Notes under the pieces: model-generated
What the model was told of the DNA's origin: nothing
The model's database searches: none
The model's input: the letters and a program-made list of their open reading frames with translations, nothing else
Program-made: the position numbers and the translations under genes
From: Cellulomonas sp. SG140
GTDB lineage: Bacteria; Actinomycetota; Actinomycetes; Actinomycetales; Cellulomonadaceae
Direction of reading: 5' to 3'
Assembly: GCF_025770785.1 (NCBI RefSeq)
Contig: NZ_JANZLA010000001.1
Coordinates: 186,001 to 250,000 of the forward strand
DNA: 64,000 nucleotides
Shown here: piece after piece, positions 27,007 through 36,533 of the stretch
How the letters are laid out: each line of letters begins with the position of its first letter
Position numbering within the stretch: position 1 is the first letter of the stretch

Positions 27007-28419
27007 GTGAGCAACGAGCGACGTGCGGCTGGGACGCCGCCACCGAGCTTCGACCCCGGTGCCCGGCGCCCACGCCCGGATGGCGCGGAGGACTCGCCGA
27101 TCGTCGTGGGCACGTCGCACCCGAGCCGCCCGGCGACGCCTCGCCGGCCCGTCCCGCCCACGGGTGCACCACCGGCGGTCCCGCCTGCAGCACCGCGGCG
27201 CCAGTCGCGACCCGCCGTGCCGGGGGCAGTGCCGGCGGCCGAGCCGACTCCCACCCGCATCGACCGGGCAGTGCCGCGCGCGGATCCCCGCCCGGGCCAC
27301 GACGCCCGGCCTCCGGGCTCGACGCACGCGATCCCCGCACCGGTCCGACCGGCGGCCGCCGCTCGGCGCACCGTCTCCTCCTCCGGCCGTCCCGTCTCGC
27401 AGGTCGGCGGAGCCGCACCGGTGCGCGGCGGTCAGCCGGAGCGGCCGACGACAGGACCCGGACCGGCGGGACGTACGCGCGTCCACCGCCGCCGTCGTGC
27501 CGTCGTCCTGACGCTCGTCCTGGTGCTGGTGCTGCTGCTGGCCTGGCCCGTGGGCCTGGCCATGTGGGCGAACGGCCGCCTGCACCACGTCTCCGCGCTC
27601 TCCACCGCGACGTCCACACCCGGGACCACCTACCTGCTCGCCGGTTCCGACCAGCGGCCGGCGGACATGCAGGACGGCACCGCCGGAGCGCGGTCCGACA
27701 CGATCCTGCTGCTGCACGTGCCGACCAGCGGTCCGACGGCCCTGATCAGCATCCCGCGGGACAGCTACGTCCCGATCCCCGGTCACGGCTCCAACAAGAT
27801 CAACGCCGCCTACTCCTGGGGTGGTCCCAAGCTGCTGGTCGCCACGGTGGAGAAGCTGACCGGGATGAAGGTGGACCACTACGTCGAGGTCGGCTTCGGC
27901 GGCATCGAGACCGTGGTGAACGCCGTCGGCGGTGTCCACCTGTGCTCCGACCTCAACGTCCACGACCAGCTGAGCGGGCTCGTGTGGACACCGGGCTGCC
28001 GCACGGTCGACGGGACGGCGGCGCTGGCCTTCTCGCGGATGCGCTACTCCGACCCGACCGGGGACGTCGGCCGCACGGCGCGCCAGCGGCAGGTGATCTC
28101 GGCGATCACCAAGGTCGCAGCCTCGCCCTCCGTCCTCCTGGCTCCCGGCAAGCAGGTGGCGCTGGTCCGGGCGGGCACCGACTCGCTGACGGTCGACGAC
28201 GCCACCGGAGTGCTGGACCTCGGCCGCCTCGCGCTCGACTTCCGGGCGGCGACGGGCCCGAAGGGCATCACGGGTACACCACCGATCAAGAACCTCGACT
28301 ACCGACCCGGCAACGCCGGGTCGACGGTCCAGCTGGACCCGGTGGCCACGCCGACCTTCTTCGCCCAGATCAGGGACGGCAAGCTGCCTGCGGGCACCGT
28401 CGGAGGCACCCCGAAATGA
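27007..28419 (+). CDS. LCP family protein with long Pro-rich N-terminus
   Basis: Second LCP-type glycan ligase (470 residues). Residues 1-155 are a Pro/Arg/Ala-rich cytoplasmic tail. A single transmembrane helix at about 165-185 follows RRRRA. The extracellular LCP domain (about 200-400) holds [32 protein letters not shown], and the late [10 protein letters not shown] with [11 protein letters not shown]. It has no long C-terminal extension, unlike the LCP at 24907. The GTG at 27007 has GAGGAGGAC upstream. It is placed between purE and purK on the opposite strand. The disordered tail could be a phosphorylation or partner site, which is speculative. Confidence 0.9.
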   Translation: MSNERRAAGTPPPSFDPGARRPRPDGAEDSPIVVGTSHPSRPATPRRPVPPTGAPPAVPPAAPRRQSRPAVPGAVPAAEPTPTRIDRAVPRADPRPGHDARPPGSTHAIPAPVRPAAAARRTVSSSGRPVSQVGGAAPVRGGQPERPTTGPGPAGRTRVHRRRRAVVLTLVLVLVLLLAWPVGLAMWANGRLHHVSALSTATSTPGTTYLLAGSDQRPADMQDGTAGARSDTILLLHVPTSGPTALISIPRDSYVPIPGHGSNKINAAYSWGGPKLLVATVEKLTGMKVDHYVEVGFGGIETVVNAVGGVHLCSDLNVHDQLSGLVWTPGCRTVDGTAALAFSRMRYSDPTGDVGRTARQRQVISAITKVAASPSVLLAPGKQVALVRAGTDSLTVDDATGVLDLGRLALDFRAATGPKGITGTPPIKNLDYRPGNAGSTVQLDPVATPTFFAQIRDGKLPAGTVGGTPK

Positions 28420-28433
28420 GGTGACCTCCGGGC

Positions 28434-29612
28434 TCAGGCGGTGTCGCCCCGGAGCAGGGCTGCGGCACGGCGTGCCCGGTCGCGGACGTCGTCGAGGTCG
28501 TCGCCGCTGACGTTCACGTGGCCGAGCTTGCGTCCGGCGCGCACCTCCTTGCCGTAGAGGTGCACCTTGGCCCCCGCGTCCGCCGCGGCGACCGCCGGCA
28601 GGGCCGCGGTGGGGTCGGGCAGCGAGGTACCGAGCACGTTGGCCATCACCGTCCAGCGCGCTCGCGGCGAGGGGTCGCCCAGAGGCAGGTCGAGAACGGC
28701 CCGCAGATGCTGCTCGAACTGGCTGGTCACCGCGCCGTCGATGGTCCAGTGGCCGCTGTTGTGCGGACGCATGGCCAGCTCGTTGACGAGAACGCGGGGC
28801 GGCCCACCGGCCTCGTCCGGTACCTCGAACAGCTCGACGGCGAGCACTCCCGTGACGCCGAGGCCCTCCGCGACGGCACGTGCGACGGCCTCGGCGCGCG
28901 CCTCGGTCGCCGGGTGGAGACCAGGAGCCGGTGCGGTCACCTCGGAGCAGACGCCGTCCACCTGGACGGACTCGACCACCGGCCAGCAGACCAGCTCGCC
29001 CGAAGGTCGCCGTGCGACCAGCGCCGCGAGCTCGCGGCTGAACGGCACCCGCTCCTCCACCAGCAGCGGCGCCCCGGAGCCGTCCGCCGCGGCCGCGAAC
29101 CAGTCGCTCACCTCGTCGGCCGAGGAGACCACCCGGACGCCCTTGCCGTCGTACCCCCCGTGGGACGTCTTCACCACCGCGCTGCCGCCGTGGCTCTCGA
29201 GGAACTCCGTCAGCTCCAGCTCGGTGGAGACGGGCGCCCACTCCGGGCACGGGACCCCGAGTGCGGTGAGCCGTGACCGCATGACGATCTTGTCCTGCGC
29301 GTGCCGCAGCGCACCGGCGGACGGGTGCACCGCGACGCCACGGGCGGCCAGTGCGTCCAGCACGCTGTTCGGGACGTGCTCATGCTCGAACGTCAGCACG
29401 TCCGCACCCTCGGCCAGCTGTTCGAGCACCCCCGGTTCGCGTGGCATCCCGACCGGCGAGTCGACCACGACCTGCGCGGCGGAGGACGTGGCCGACTCGA
29501 CGAGGACACGAAGGTGCAGGCCGAGCGCGGTCGCGGCCGGCGTCATCATGCGCGCCAGCTGGCCGCCTCCGACCACCGCGACCACCGGAGGGCTGCCCAC
29601 GGGGAACGTCAC
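28434..29612 (-). CDS. purK: N5-carboxyaminoimidazole ribonucleotide synthase
   Basis: ATP-grasp enzyme that carboxylates AIR using bicarbonate and ATP, feeding PurE. The 392-residue protein begins PVVAVVGGGQLARMM and has the ATP-grasp lysine/glycine segment VVKTSHGGYDGKGV, the VEERVPFSRELA stretch, and the metal-site region VNELAMRPHNSGHWT. The GTG at 29612 lies 8 bases after a TACGCT box and just ahead of the conserved start. The longer open frame upstream is rejected because it overlaps the divergent gtrA-like control region. Its stop is 14 bases from that of the convergent LCP gene. Confidence 0.93.
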   Translation of the reverse strand: MTFPVGSPPVVAVVGGGQLARMMTPAATALGLHLRVLVESATSSAAQVVVDSPVGMPREPGVLEQLAEGADVLTFEHEHVPNSVLDALAARGVAVHPSAGALRHAQDKIVMRSRLTALGVPCPEWAPVSTELELTEFLESHGGSAVVKTSHGGYDGKGVRVVSSADEVSDWFAAAADGSGAPLLVEERVPFSRELAALVARRPSGELVCWPVVESVQVDGVCSEVTAPAPGLHPATEARAEAVARAVAEGLGVTGVLAVELFEVPDEAGGPPRVLVNELAMRPHNSGHWTIDGAVTSQFEQHLRAVLDLPLGDPSPRARWTVMANVLGTSLPDPTAALPAVAAADAGAKVHLYGKEVRAGRKLGHVNVSGDDLDDVRDRARRAAALLRGDTA

Positions 29613-29620
29613 GGTCCAGG

Positions 29621-29626
29621 AGCGTA
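29621..29626 (-). promoter_or_regulatory. -10 box, leaderless start of purK
   Basis: TACGCT on the minus strand ends 8 bases before the purK GTG. No convincing ribosome site is present. Confidence 0.45.
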
Positions 29627-29742
29627 ACTGCGCGAGCTGCGGCAGGCCCTCCGCTGCACGCCACCTGAGAACCGATGTGGGAGTGTGGTGGAGGTCGCAC
29701 CGCTCACCGCCCCTAGCCCAGGCCGCGCTCAGGCTCCGGCGA

Positions 29743-29748
29743 TATGGT
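29743..29748 (+). promoter_or_regulatory. -10 box, leaderless start of GtrA-like gene
   Basis: TATGGT lies exactly 6 bases before the GTG at 29755. The 142-base gap is shared with divergent purK. Confidence 0.55.
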
Positions 29749-29754
29749 TTCCGA

Positions 29755-30342
29755 GTGACAGCCGCCGACGAGACCCTCGTCCCCCATGCCCTGGACCGGG
29801 CCCGTACCCGGACCGTGGCCGAGGACGACGCGCTCCTGCTCGAGGAGCCGCTCTCCGGGCGCTTCACCGTGGGCGGCCGGCTCAACATGGCCGCCCTGCG
29901 CGCGTGGCTCTGGGAGATGGCGCGCTTCCTCGCCGTCGGCGGCCTCTCCTTCGTGGTCGACCTCGGCCTGTTCAACCTGCTGCTCTACGGCCCCGGCCAC
30001 CTGCTCGGGCACAAGCCCCTGACCGCGAAGATCCTCTCGGTCACGCTGGCGACCCTCGTGTCCTGGGTGGGCAACCGGTACTGGACCTTCTCCGAGCACA
30101 AGACCAGCCGCGGTGTGCGTGAGCTGGTCGTCTACGGCGCCATCAACGTGGTGGGCGCCCTGGTGCCCGTGGGGACGCTGGCGTTCTCGCGCTACACGCT
30201 GGCACTGGCCGGTCCTCTCGCGGACAACGTCTCCACGGTCATCGGCATCGCTGCGGCGACCGTGCTGCGGTACGTCGGCTACAAGAAGTGGGTGTTCACG
30301 GGTTCCGCGGCGGGCGCGAACGCCGTCGCCGAGACGGTCTGA
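29755..30342 (+). CDS. GtrA family membrane protein
   Basis: A 195-residue protein. A charged 55-residue N-terminal tail is followed by four hydrophobic helices with the family signatures FLAVGGLSFVVDLGLFNLL, WVGNRYWTF and the closing RYVGYKKWVF. GtrA-like proteins are thought to flip polyprenyl-phosphate-linked sugars, or to assist glycosyltransferases that use them, in cell-surface and arabinogalactan-type glycan synthesis. Here it may serve the GT-C-like protein of the polysaccharide locus. The GTG start is set by the -10 box 6 bases upstream. Confidence 0.85.
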   Translation: MTAADETLVPHALDRARTRTVAEDDALLLEEPLSGRFTVGGRLNMAALRAWLWEMARFLAVGGLSFVVDLGLFNLLLYGPGHLLGHKPLTAKILSVTLATLVSWVGNRYWTFSEHKTSRGVRELVVYGAINVVGALVPVGTLAFSRYTLALAGPLADNVSTVIGIAAATVLRYVGYKKWVFTGSAAGANAVAETV

Positions 30343-30355
30343 CCCCTCGCCGGCC

Positions 30356-30376
30356 GGCCGCCACCCCGCGGCGGCC
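30356..30376. terminator. Hairpin after GtrA-like gene
   Basis: A stem GGCCGCC/GGCGGCC (7 base pairs, 7-base loop) lies 14 bases after the GtrA-like stop, in a gap between convergent genes. Confidence 0.5.
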
Positions 30377-30448
30377 AGCAACCCGTGCCGCATCCCGCTG
30401 CACCAGGTGCCTGTGCGGCGACGGTGCGCCCCGCGTGAGGAGTCGGCG

Positions 30449-31771
30449 TCAGCGCCGCCGGCGCTCCCCCTTGGTGGACACCGCGGCTCCTCGAGGCAGC
30501 ACGACGTCGGGTGCCAGCGCCGCCGGCACGCCGGCCAGGAAGAGGGCGAACACCGCGGGGCGCCGCTGCGCGAGCTCCAACCTGCCGCCGTCGGCGTTCA
30601 CCAGGTCGCGGGCCAGCGCGAGCCCCAGACCGGTCCCGGCACCGGACGTCACCTCGCGCTCGAAGATCCGCGGTGCGAGGTCGTCGGGCACGCCCTGACC
30701 CTCGTCCGCCACCTCGACCACCACCGCACCGGAGGGTCCCCCGCTACGAGCCCGGACCGTCGTGGTGCCGGCGCCGTGCTTCAACGAGTTCTCGATCAGC
30801 GTCGCGAGCACCTGTGCGAGGGCGCCGGGCGTGGCCAGCACCTGCGTGGTGCGATCGACGTCGACGACGAGCTCGCGGTCGGCGACGGCGAAGGGACGCT
30901 CCCACTCCTCCTGCTGCTGGTGGACCACCTCCCAGAGGACGACGGCCTCCGTGGTCCCGCCCTGGGCCTTGCGCGAACGTGAGAGCAGGTCGTCGACGAC
31001 GCGCACCAGCCGCTCGACCTGCTCGAGGCAGATCCGCGCCTCCTCCTTGACCTCGGGCTCGCCCGTGGTGAGCGTGATCTCCTCCAGCCGCATCGTGAGC
31101 GCGGTCAGCGGGGTGCGCAGCTGGTGCGAGGCATCCGAGGCGAACTGCCGCTCGGCGGCCAGCCGGCCGGCCATGCGGTCGGCGCTGCGCGCCAGCTCGG
31201 CGGCGACCAGGTCGATCTCCTCCACGCCGGACGGCTCGAGGTGGGGCCGTACCTGGCCGGAGCCGAGCTGCTCGGCCGACGCGGCCAGGTACACGAGAGG
31301 TGCCGCGAGGCGGTTCGCCTGCCAGATCGCCATGGCGATGCCCGCGGCGAACGCGACGACGGCGGCGACGACGACGAGTGCGATCACCCGCGCCGAGCGC
31401 CAGAACACGTCCCACCAGGAGACGTACAGCGCCACCGAGGCGCCGTCGGTGCTGGTGACGTCGACGGACAGGACCCGGCCGGACATCGTCGGACCCGCCG
31501 TGTACACGGAGCCGTCCGGACCGTGCACCACGACGGAGGAGGAGATGTCCCCGCCGCCTCCCGTGTACGGCTCGAGCATCGTGTCCGTGAGGTCGATCTG
31601 CTGGTCGATCCGGAAGTCGACCGCCCGCGCCGCAGAGGTCGCGCGGGCCTCGAGACCGCGCATCTCGCTCTCCCGCACCAGCTGGGCGCCGAGGAAGGCG
31701 AGCGGGAACCCCAGCAGCACCACCGCGACGGTGACCGCCGCGATCGTGGCCTGCAGGACGCGACGGCGCAC
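30449..31771 (-). CDS. Sensor histidine kinase
   Basis: Membrane-bound kinase (440 residues) of a two-component system. A first helix at about 7-30 is followed by an extracytoplasmic sensor of about 90 residues, a second helix at about 128-150, a HAMP-like linker, and the phospho-accepting His216 in ASDASHQLRTPL. The ATPase domain has the N box LIENSLKHGAG, DEGQGV and GTGLGLALA. The GTG start at 31771 lies 3 bases after the response-regulator stop, so the two are co-transcribed. The signal is unknown; the sensor has no recognisable ligand motif. Confidence 0.92.
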   Translation of the reverse strand: MRRRVLQATIAAVTVAVVLLGFPLAFLGAQLVRESEMRGLEARATSAARAVDFRIDQQIDLTDTMLEPYTGGGGDISSSVVVHGPDGSVYTAGPTMSGRVLSVDVTSTDGASVALYVSWWDVFWRSARVIALVVVAAVVAFAAGIAMAIWQANRLAAPLVYLAASAEQLGSGQVRPHLEPSGVEEIDLVAAELARSADRMAGRLAAERQFASDASHQLRTPLTALTMRLEEITLTTGEPEVKEEARICLEQVERLVRVVDDLLSRSRKAQGGTTEAVVLWEVVHQQQEEWERPFAVADRELVVDVDRTTQVLATPGALAQVLATLIENSLKHGAGTTTVRARSGGPSGAVVVEVADEGQGVPDDLAPRIFEREVTSGAGTGLGLALARDLVNADGGRLELAQRRPAVFALFLAGVPAALAPDVVLPRGAAVSTKGERRRR

Positions 31772-31774
31772 CGG

Positions 31775-32473
31775 CTAGACCCGGTCGAGCGCGCTGGGTG
31801 CGGTCTCGAAGCGGAAGCCCATCCCGCGCACGGTGGTGATGTACCGCGGCGCGTTGGCGTCGTCGCCGAGCTTGCGGCGCAGCCACGAGACGTGCATGTC
31901 CAGGGTCTTGGTCGAACCCGTCGGGTCCGATCCCCAGACCTCGCGCATCAGGCCGTCACGGCCGACGACGGCACCGGCCGACCCGACCAGGACACGGAGG
32001 AGCTCGAACTCCTTGGCCGTCAGGTGCAGTTCGCGCTCTCCCTGGAACGCCCGGTGCGCCGTGACGTCGACCCGCACGTCCTGCGCGTGCAGCTCGTCGT
32101 CCTCCACGAGCTCGGCGCCGCTGCGCCGCAGGAGGGCACGGACCCGTGCGAGCAGCTCGGCGAGCCGGAACGGCTTGGTCACGTAGTCGTCGGCACCGGC
32201 GTCGAGGCCGACGACGAGGTCGACCTCGTCGGCGCGTGCGGTGAGCACCAGCACAGGCGTGCTGAGGCCCTGGTGGCGGATGGCGCGGGCGACGTCGAGG
32301 CCGTCCATGTCCGGAAGACCGAGGTCCAGCACGACGAGGTCCGCCGTCGGCGCACCGTCGATCGCGCCTTGACCGGTTCCTTGCACGTCCACGTCATAAC
32401 CTTCACGCCCGAGGGCCCGGGCCAAAGGTTCTGCAATCGCCGGATCGTCCTCCGCCAGCAGCACCTGGGTCAT
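31775..32473 (-). CDS. OmpR-family response regulator
   Basis: DNA-binding partner of the adjacent histidine kinase (232 residues). The receiver domain has the acidic pair Glu8/Asp9-Asp10 region, phospho-acceptor Asp50 in VVLDLGLPDMDG, and Lys100 in DDYVTKPF. The C-terminal winged helix holds LTAKEFELLRVL and the recognition region TLDMHVSWLRRKLGDD. It is first in the operon. Its ATG is 6 bases after a TAGCAT box, so translation is probably leaderless. Target genes cannot be inferred. Confidence 0.93.
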   Translation of the reverse strand: MTQVLLAEDDPAIAEPLARALGREGYDVDVQGTGQGAIDGAPTADLVVLDLGLPDMDGLDVARAIRHQGLSTPVLVLTARADEVDLVVGLDAGADDYVTKPFRLAELLARVRALLRRSGAELVEDDELHAQDVRVDVTAHRAFQGERELHLTAKEFELLRVLVGSAGAVVGRDGLMREVWGSDPTGSTKTLDMHVSWLRRKLGDDANAPRYITTVRGMGFRFETAPSALDRV

Positions 32474-32479
32474 TGGCCC

Positions 32480-32485
32480 ATGCTA
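32480..32485 (-). promoter_or_regulatory. -10 box, leaderless start of two-component operon
   Basis: TAGCAT on the minus strand lies 6 bases before the ATG at 32473. Confidence 0.55.
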
Positions 32486-32638
32486 GGTCACGAGCGGGTC
32501 TGCTCCGCCACCGGCGTGCAGGTGGGGCGGACTTTCGCACGGCGCCCGAACCGACCGGCGCCCCTGGGGATCCCCACGCGGCTGCGCGTACGGTCCGGCT
32601 GGGCCGACGGGTCGGCGTCTCGACGACAAGGTCGGCGC

Positions 32639-35600
32639 GTGCGTCTGACCGTCCTCCACTCCGACAAGGGGCCGAACCGGGTACGAGCGACCGACGTGGA
32701 GGTCCACGCGGGGACGTCGGTGGCGACGCTGCGCAGGGAGATCGCGCGGCTCACCGGCCGACCGGAGTGGGCCTCCCTCAGGACCACCCTGACGGCCGAC
32801 GGCATCCCCGTCGACGACTCGCACCCCGCCGGCCTCACCCCGGTGCTTCCCGGTGCTGTGCTGTCCGTCGGTGCGCCCAGCGCCGTGCCGCCGGAACGGC
32901 GCGTGCTGACGTGCGGCCGCCACCTGGCGGTGGTCGCCGGACCGGACTCCGGCACTCTCCTGCCGGTCGAGCTGGCGCGCAGCACCACCGTGGGCCCCGG
33001 CGGCGAGTTGGTGGTCCGGGACGACGTCTGGCAGTCGCCGCTGCGACTGCGCGTGCGGGCGCCGCGCCGGCGCCCCTGGGGCACGCGCGCCGGACGACGG
33101 CACGGGCCCGTGGTGCTCGTGCGGACCACGGGTGACGCGGTCCTGGCGCGACCGGGGTCCGCCCGTCGCCGGCGCCTGCCCCGTCGGCGCTGGGCACGCT
33201 GGCCGGTCGGAGCCGCGGTGCACGTCGGGGTCAGCGTCCTCGAGCTGCGCGAGGTCGCCCCTCGTCCACGAGCCGGTGGACCACCGAGCCAGGGCACCGC
33301 CCCGAACGGTCCGGGACGCACCGCGGAACCGCGGGGCCGACGTGGCGGGCGGGGCGGCGGCTTCGCCGCGATGGCGGCGTCGACCGTGGGCACCACGGTG
33401 ACGGGCGTGGTCCTCGCGGTCGCCGTGCACCAACCTCTGCTCGCCCTGACGAGCCTCACCGGACCGCTCCTGTGGTGGGCGAACCGACGGACGGCGGCAG
33501 CACCGGCAACCCCGGGGGACGCGGTGGACGGCCGACCGGCCGACATCCCCTCCCTGCGCCTCGCCGTCGCGCTCGGTGCACCCGGGACCGACCTGACGGT
33601 TCCGGCGCCGTGGGACGACGAGGGCTGCCTCGCGGTGGTCGGTGCCGACGAGCCCGTTCTGGCGGCGGCGCGGGCCGTCGTGCTGGGCGAGCTCGGCAGC
33701 CGTGGGAGGTGCCCCGTCACCGTCCGCGGTCGCAACGTGCCCGACTGGGCCTGGCTGGTCTGGAGCGGTGCTGCCTCCCGTGCGCTCCCCGGCAGGGGGG
33801 CGTCCGGGGCCGACTCGGACCCGTCGTCGCGGGCGCTGGTCGTGGTGGACGGCAGCGAGGACGCCACGGAGGTGACGCGGTGGCGCGCTCACGCCCCGGC
33901 GACGCAGCGGCTGCTCTGGGTGGGCAGAGGCGACGCCGCAGCGCCGGCATGGTGCCGGAACGTGCTGTCGGTGACGGCCGCCGGTTCGGCGCTCCGATCG
34001 GGTCACGGAGCTCCACGGGTCGTGCCGAGCGTGGGGGTCCGGGCCGACGTCGCGGAGACGCACGCCCGGGCACTGGCCCGTGCGACGCAGGTACCGGGTG
34101 CAACGGTCGCCGGTCCGTCGACCACCGTCGACGGCCTCCGGCTCAGCCGTTGCCCCGACACGGCTGCCCTGGTGGACCTGCCCGGGACGCCCGCGCCGGC
34201 GGCGTCGGCGGTCGCGACGGCCTGGTCGGCACCGCCGCCCGGGCTGAGGACGCCTTTCGGGGAGGGGCCGGACGGCTGCGCCGTGTGGCTGGACCTGGTC
34301 CGCGACGGACCCCACGCCGTGGTGGCCGGCACCACCGGTGCGGGGAAGTCGGAGCTGTTGACCACTCTCGTGCTCGGGCTGGCGCTCACGTACCCTCCTC
34401 GGCGCCTGGCCGTCCTCCTCGTCGACTTCAAGGGCGGCACCGGCCTGCCGGGACTGATCACTTTGCCGCACGTGGTCGGTCGGCTCTCCGACCTGGACGC
34501 CGCCGGCGCGCGGCGCGTGCTGCTCGGCCTCGGGGCGGAGCTGCGGCGCCGCGAGCGGATCGTGGCGCGCGCAGGGGTGCGTGACGTCCAGGAGCTGCAG
34601 CCCGCCGTCGGCCGCCCGGTCCCACCGCGACTGCTCGTGGTGATCGACGAGTTCCGCGCGCTGGCCGACGACCTGCCGGAGCTGGTGCCGGGCCTCGCAC
34701 GGGTCGCCGCGCAGGGCCGCTCGCTCGGGGTGCACCTGGTGCTGGCGACCCAGCGCCCCGCCGGAGCAGTTCCGGCGGAGCTGCGAGCCAACGTCTCCCT
34801 CCGGGTGGCGCTCCGGGTGGTCGATGCCGCCGACTCCGTGGACCTGGTCGGTGTCGCGGACGCAGCCCGGATCGAGTCCGGCACGCCGGGCCGGTGCGTC
34901 CTCGTCCGTGGTGGCGGTGCCGCCGAGGCCGTCCAGGTCGCACGGGCTGGCGCCTCGGGCGGGCACCGCCGCGTCGAGCTCGCGAGGCCGGCCGCGGAAG
35001 CGGTCGGCGCCGGGCCGACGGAACCCACGTGGAGACCGGCAGCGCGGGACGCCGGGACGGCTCCCGACCCCGTGGCCTGCTGGGTGGCCGCGGCACAGGC
35101 CGCCGCGGCCGGCATGCCTCCTCCGGACGTCCCCTGGCTTCCCGAGCTGCCCGAGCGCGTCACCGTCGGAGACCTGGCCGCGGGCCCCGGGCTGGCGCTC
35201 GCGTTGGCAGACGTGCCGGAGGAGCAGCGTCGGACGACCGTCCGCTGGCGGCCGGACGACGGCCACCTCCTCGTGCTGGGAGGACCGCGCTCCGGGCGCA
35301 GCACGACGCTGGTCACCGTCGGCCGCCAGGCCCTGCTCGCGGGCAGGGACGTGCACGCCTTGGGCCTGCCACCGTCCGCGGTCGAAGCACTGCGAGCAGC
35401 GGTCCCGGCGGGGCTCGGCACGGCGGCCGCGGTCGGCGACGTCGTGACCGCTGCTCGGCTGCTGGATGCCCTGACGCGCGGGCTCCCGGCGTCCGAACGT
35501 CCCGTGCTCCTGGTCGACCGGCTCGACCGGGCGCTCGACGAGCTCGCCTCGGTGGCGCGTGGTGCCGGGGCGCAGCTGCTGACCTCGCTCTGGGAACGTT

Positions 35601-36526
35601 CCGACCCGCCGGTCTGCATGGCGGCGAGCGCGCCGGTGTCCCCGCTGAGCAGCCGGCTGCTCGGCTCGTTTCCCGACCGTCTGGTCCTGGCGGTCGCCGA
35701 TCCGACCCTCGATGCGCTGGCGGGTGTGCCCTCGGCACTGAGCGCGCCGCGTCTCGCGCCAGGAAGGGCTGTCCACGTCCGCGCCGCTGGAGCCGTCCTG
35801 TGCCAGGTCGCCCTCGCCGACGACGTCCAGGCGACCCCGCCCGCACAACGGCAGGACAGCCCGCTCCGACTGTGCGCGCCGCCGAGCACCGCACCCTGGC
35901 GCGGCGTGCCGGCGCGTCTGACCGCGGACGGCCGCCTGCACGTCCCGCTCGGGCTGGGCGCGGACGGGCACGGAGTCGTCGAGGTCGACCTGACCGACGC
36001 GCTGCTGATCGTCGGGCCGGCCGGTTCCGGACGCACCACCGCTCTCGCGGGCGTCGCGAGAGCCATCGAGCACCTCGGCATCGCCACGTGCAGGGCAGCG
36101 GAGCTGCTCGAGACCGCGTCCGGCGCACCGCCGCTCCAGCTGCTCGAGAGGCTCGCCCCGGGTGGTGAGGTGGCGCTCCTCCTCGACGACCTCGACGACC
36201 TCGAGCGGACGGACGCTCACCTCGCGCTGGAGCTCGCCGAACGGCTTGGTGAGCAGCGTCGCGGGGCCGGTGCAGCGCCGCCGCTCCGCCTGGTGGCGGC
36301 GACGTCGACCGCGCACGCCGTCGCCAGCTACCGCGGGCTGGTCCCGACCATGCTGCGCTCCCGCCGCCTCGTCGTCCTCGATCCGCGGGAGCCCGGTTCC
36401 CTCGACCTGATCGGTTCGCAGGCGCGCTGGCTCGTCGACCCGGCCGGAGCACCACCTGGGCACGGGGTGCTGCGCCGGGACGGCCAGGTCGTTCCCGTGC
36501 AGCTCTGGGCACCGCACGCCGACTGA
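32639..36526 (+). CDS. FtsK/SpoIIIE-type ATPase, EssC/EccC-like
   Basis: A 1295-residue membrane ATPase resembling the motor of type VII secretion. Residues 1-80 look ubiquitin-like (YukD type), and about 85-190 look FHA-like. One or two transmembrane helices lie near 245-285. Three P-loop domains follow: GTTGAGKSE near 567 with Walker B LLVVIDEF near 670, GGPRSGRST near 880, and GPAGSGRTT near 1127. The first has the full FtsK set (LLVDFKGGTGL, LATQRP); the later two look less canonical. The GTG at 32639 follows AAGG and precedes the conserved start; the frame upstream is antisense to the two-component genes. No WXG100 or other secretion genes lie in the window. Confidence 0.85.
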   Translation: MRLTVLHSDKGPNRVRATDVEVHAGTSVATLRREIARLTGRPEWASLRTTLTADGIPVDDSHPAGLTPVLPGAVLSVGAPSAVPPERRVLTCGRHLAVVAGPDSGTLLPVELARSTTVGPGGELVVRDDVWQSPLRLRVRAPRRRPWGTRAGRRHGPVVLVRTTGDAVLARPGSARRRRLPRRRWARWPVGAAVHVGVSVLELREVAPRPRAGGPPSQGTAPNGPGRTAEPRGRRGGRGGGFAAMAASTVGTTVTGVVLAVAVHQPLLALTSLTGPLLWWANRRTAAAPATPGDAVDGRPADIPSLRLAVALGAPGTDLTVPAPWDDEGCLAVVGADEPVLAAARAVVLGELGSRGRCPVTVRGRNVPDWAWLVWSGAASRALPGRGASGADSDPSSRALVVVDGSEDATEVTRWRAHAPATQRLLWVGRGDAAAPAWCRNVLSVTAAGSALRSGHGAPRVVPSVGVRADVAETHARALARATQVPGATVAGPSTTVDGLRLSRCPDTAALVDLPGTPAPAASAVATAWSAPPPGLRTPFGEGPDGCAVWLDLVRDGPHAVVAGTTGAGKSELLTTLVLGLALTYPPRRLAVLLVDFKGGTGLPGLITLPHVVGRLSDLDAAGARRVLLGLGAELRRRERIVARAGVRDVQELQPAVGRPVPPRLLVVIDEFRALADDLPELVPGLARVAAQGRSLGVHLVLATQRPAGAVPAELRANVSLRVALRVVDAADSVDLVGVADAARIESGTPGRCVLVRGGGAAEAVQVARAGASGGHRRVELARPAAEAVGAGPTEPTWRPAARDAGTAPDPVACWVAAAQAAAAGMPPPDVPWLPELPERVTVGDLAAGPGLALALADVPEEQRRTTVRWRPDDGHLLVLGGPRSGRSTTLVTVGRQALLAGRDVHALGLPPSAVEALRAAVPAGLGTAAAVGDVVTAARLLDALTRGLPASERPVLLVDRLDRALDELASVARGAGAQLLTSLWERSDPPVCMAASAPVSPLSSRLLGSFPDRLVLAVADPTLDALAGVPSALSAPRLAPGRAVHVRAAGAVLCQVALADDVQATPPAQRQDSPLRLCAPPSTAPWRGVPARLTADGRLHVPLGLGADGHGVVEVDLTDALLIVGPAGSGRTTALAGVARAIEHLGIATCRAAELLETASGAPPLQLLERLAPGGEVALLLDDLDDLERTDAHLALELAERLGEQRRGAGAAPPLRLVAATSTAHAVASYRGLVPTMLRSRRLVVLDPREPGSLDLIGSQARWLVDPAGAPPGHGVLRRDGQVVPVQLWAPHAD

Positions 36527-36533
36527 GCGACGC

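Noticed and set aside
32639-36526. Complete type VII secretion locus
   Set aside because: Only the EssC-like motor is present; no WXG100, EccB/D/E or mycosin genes are seen in the window.
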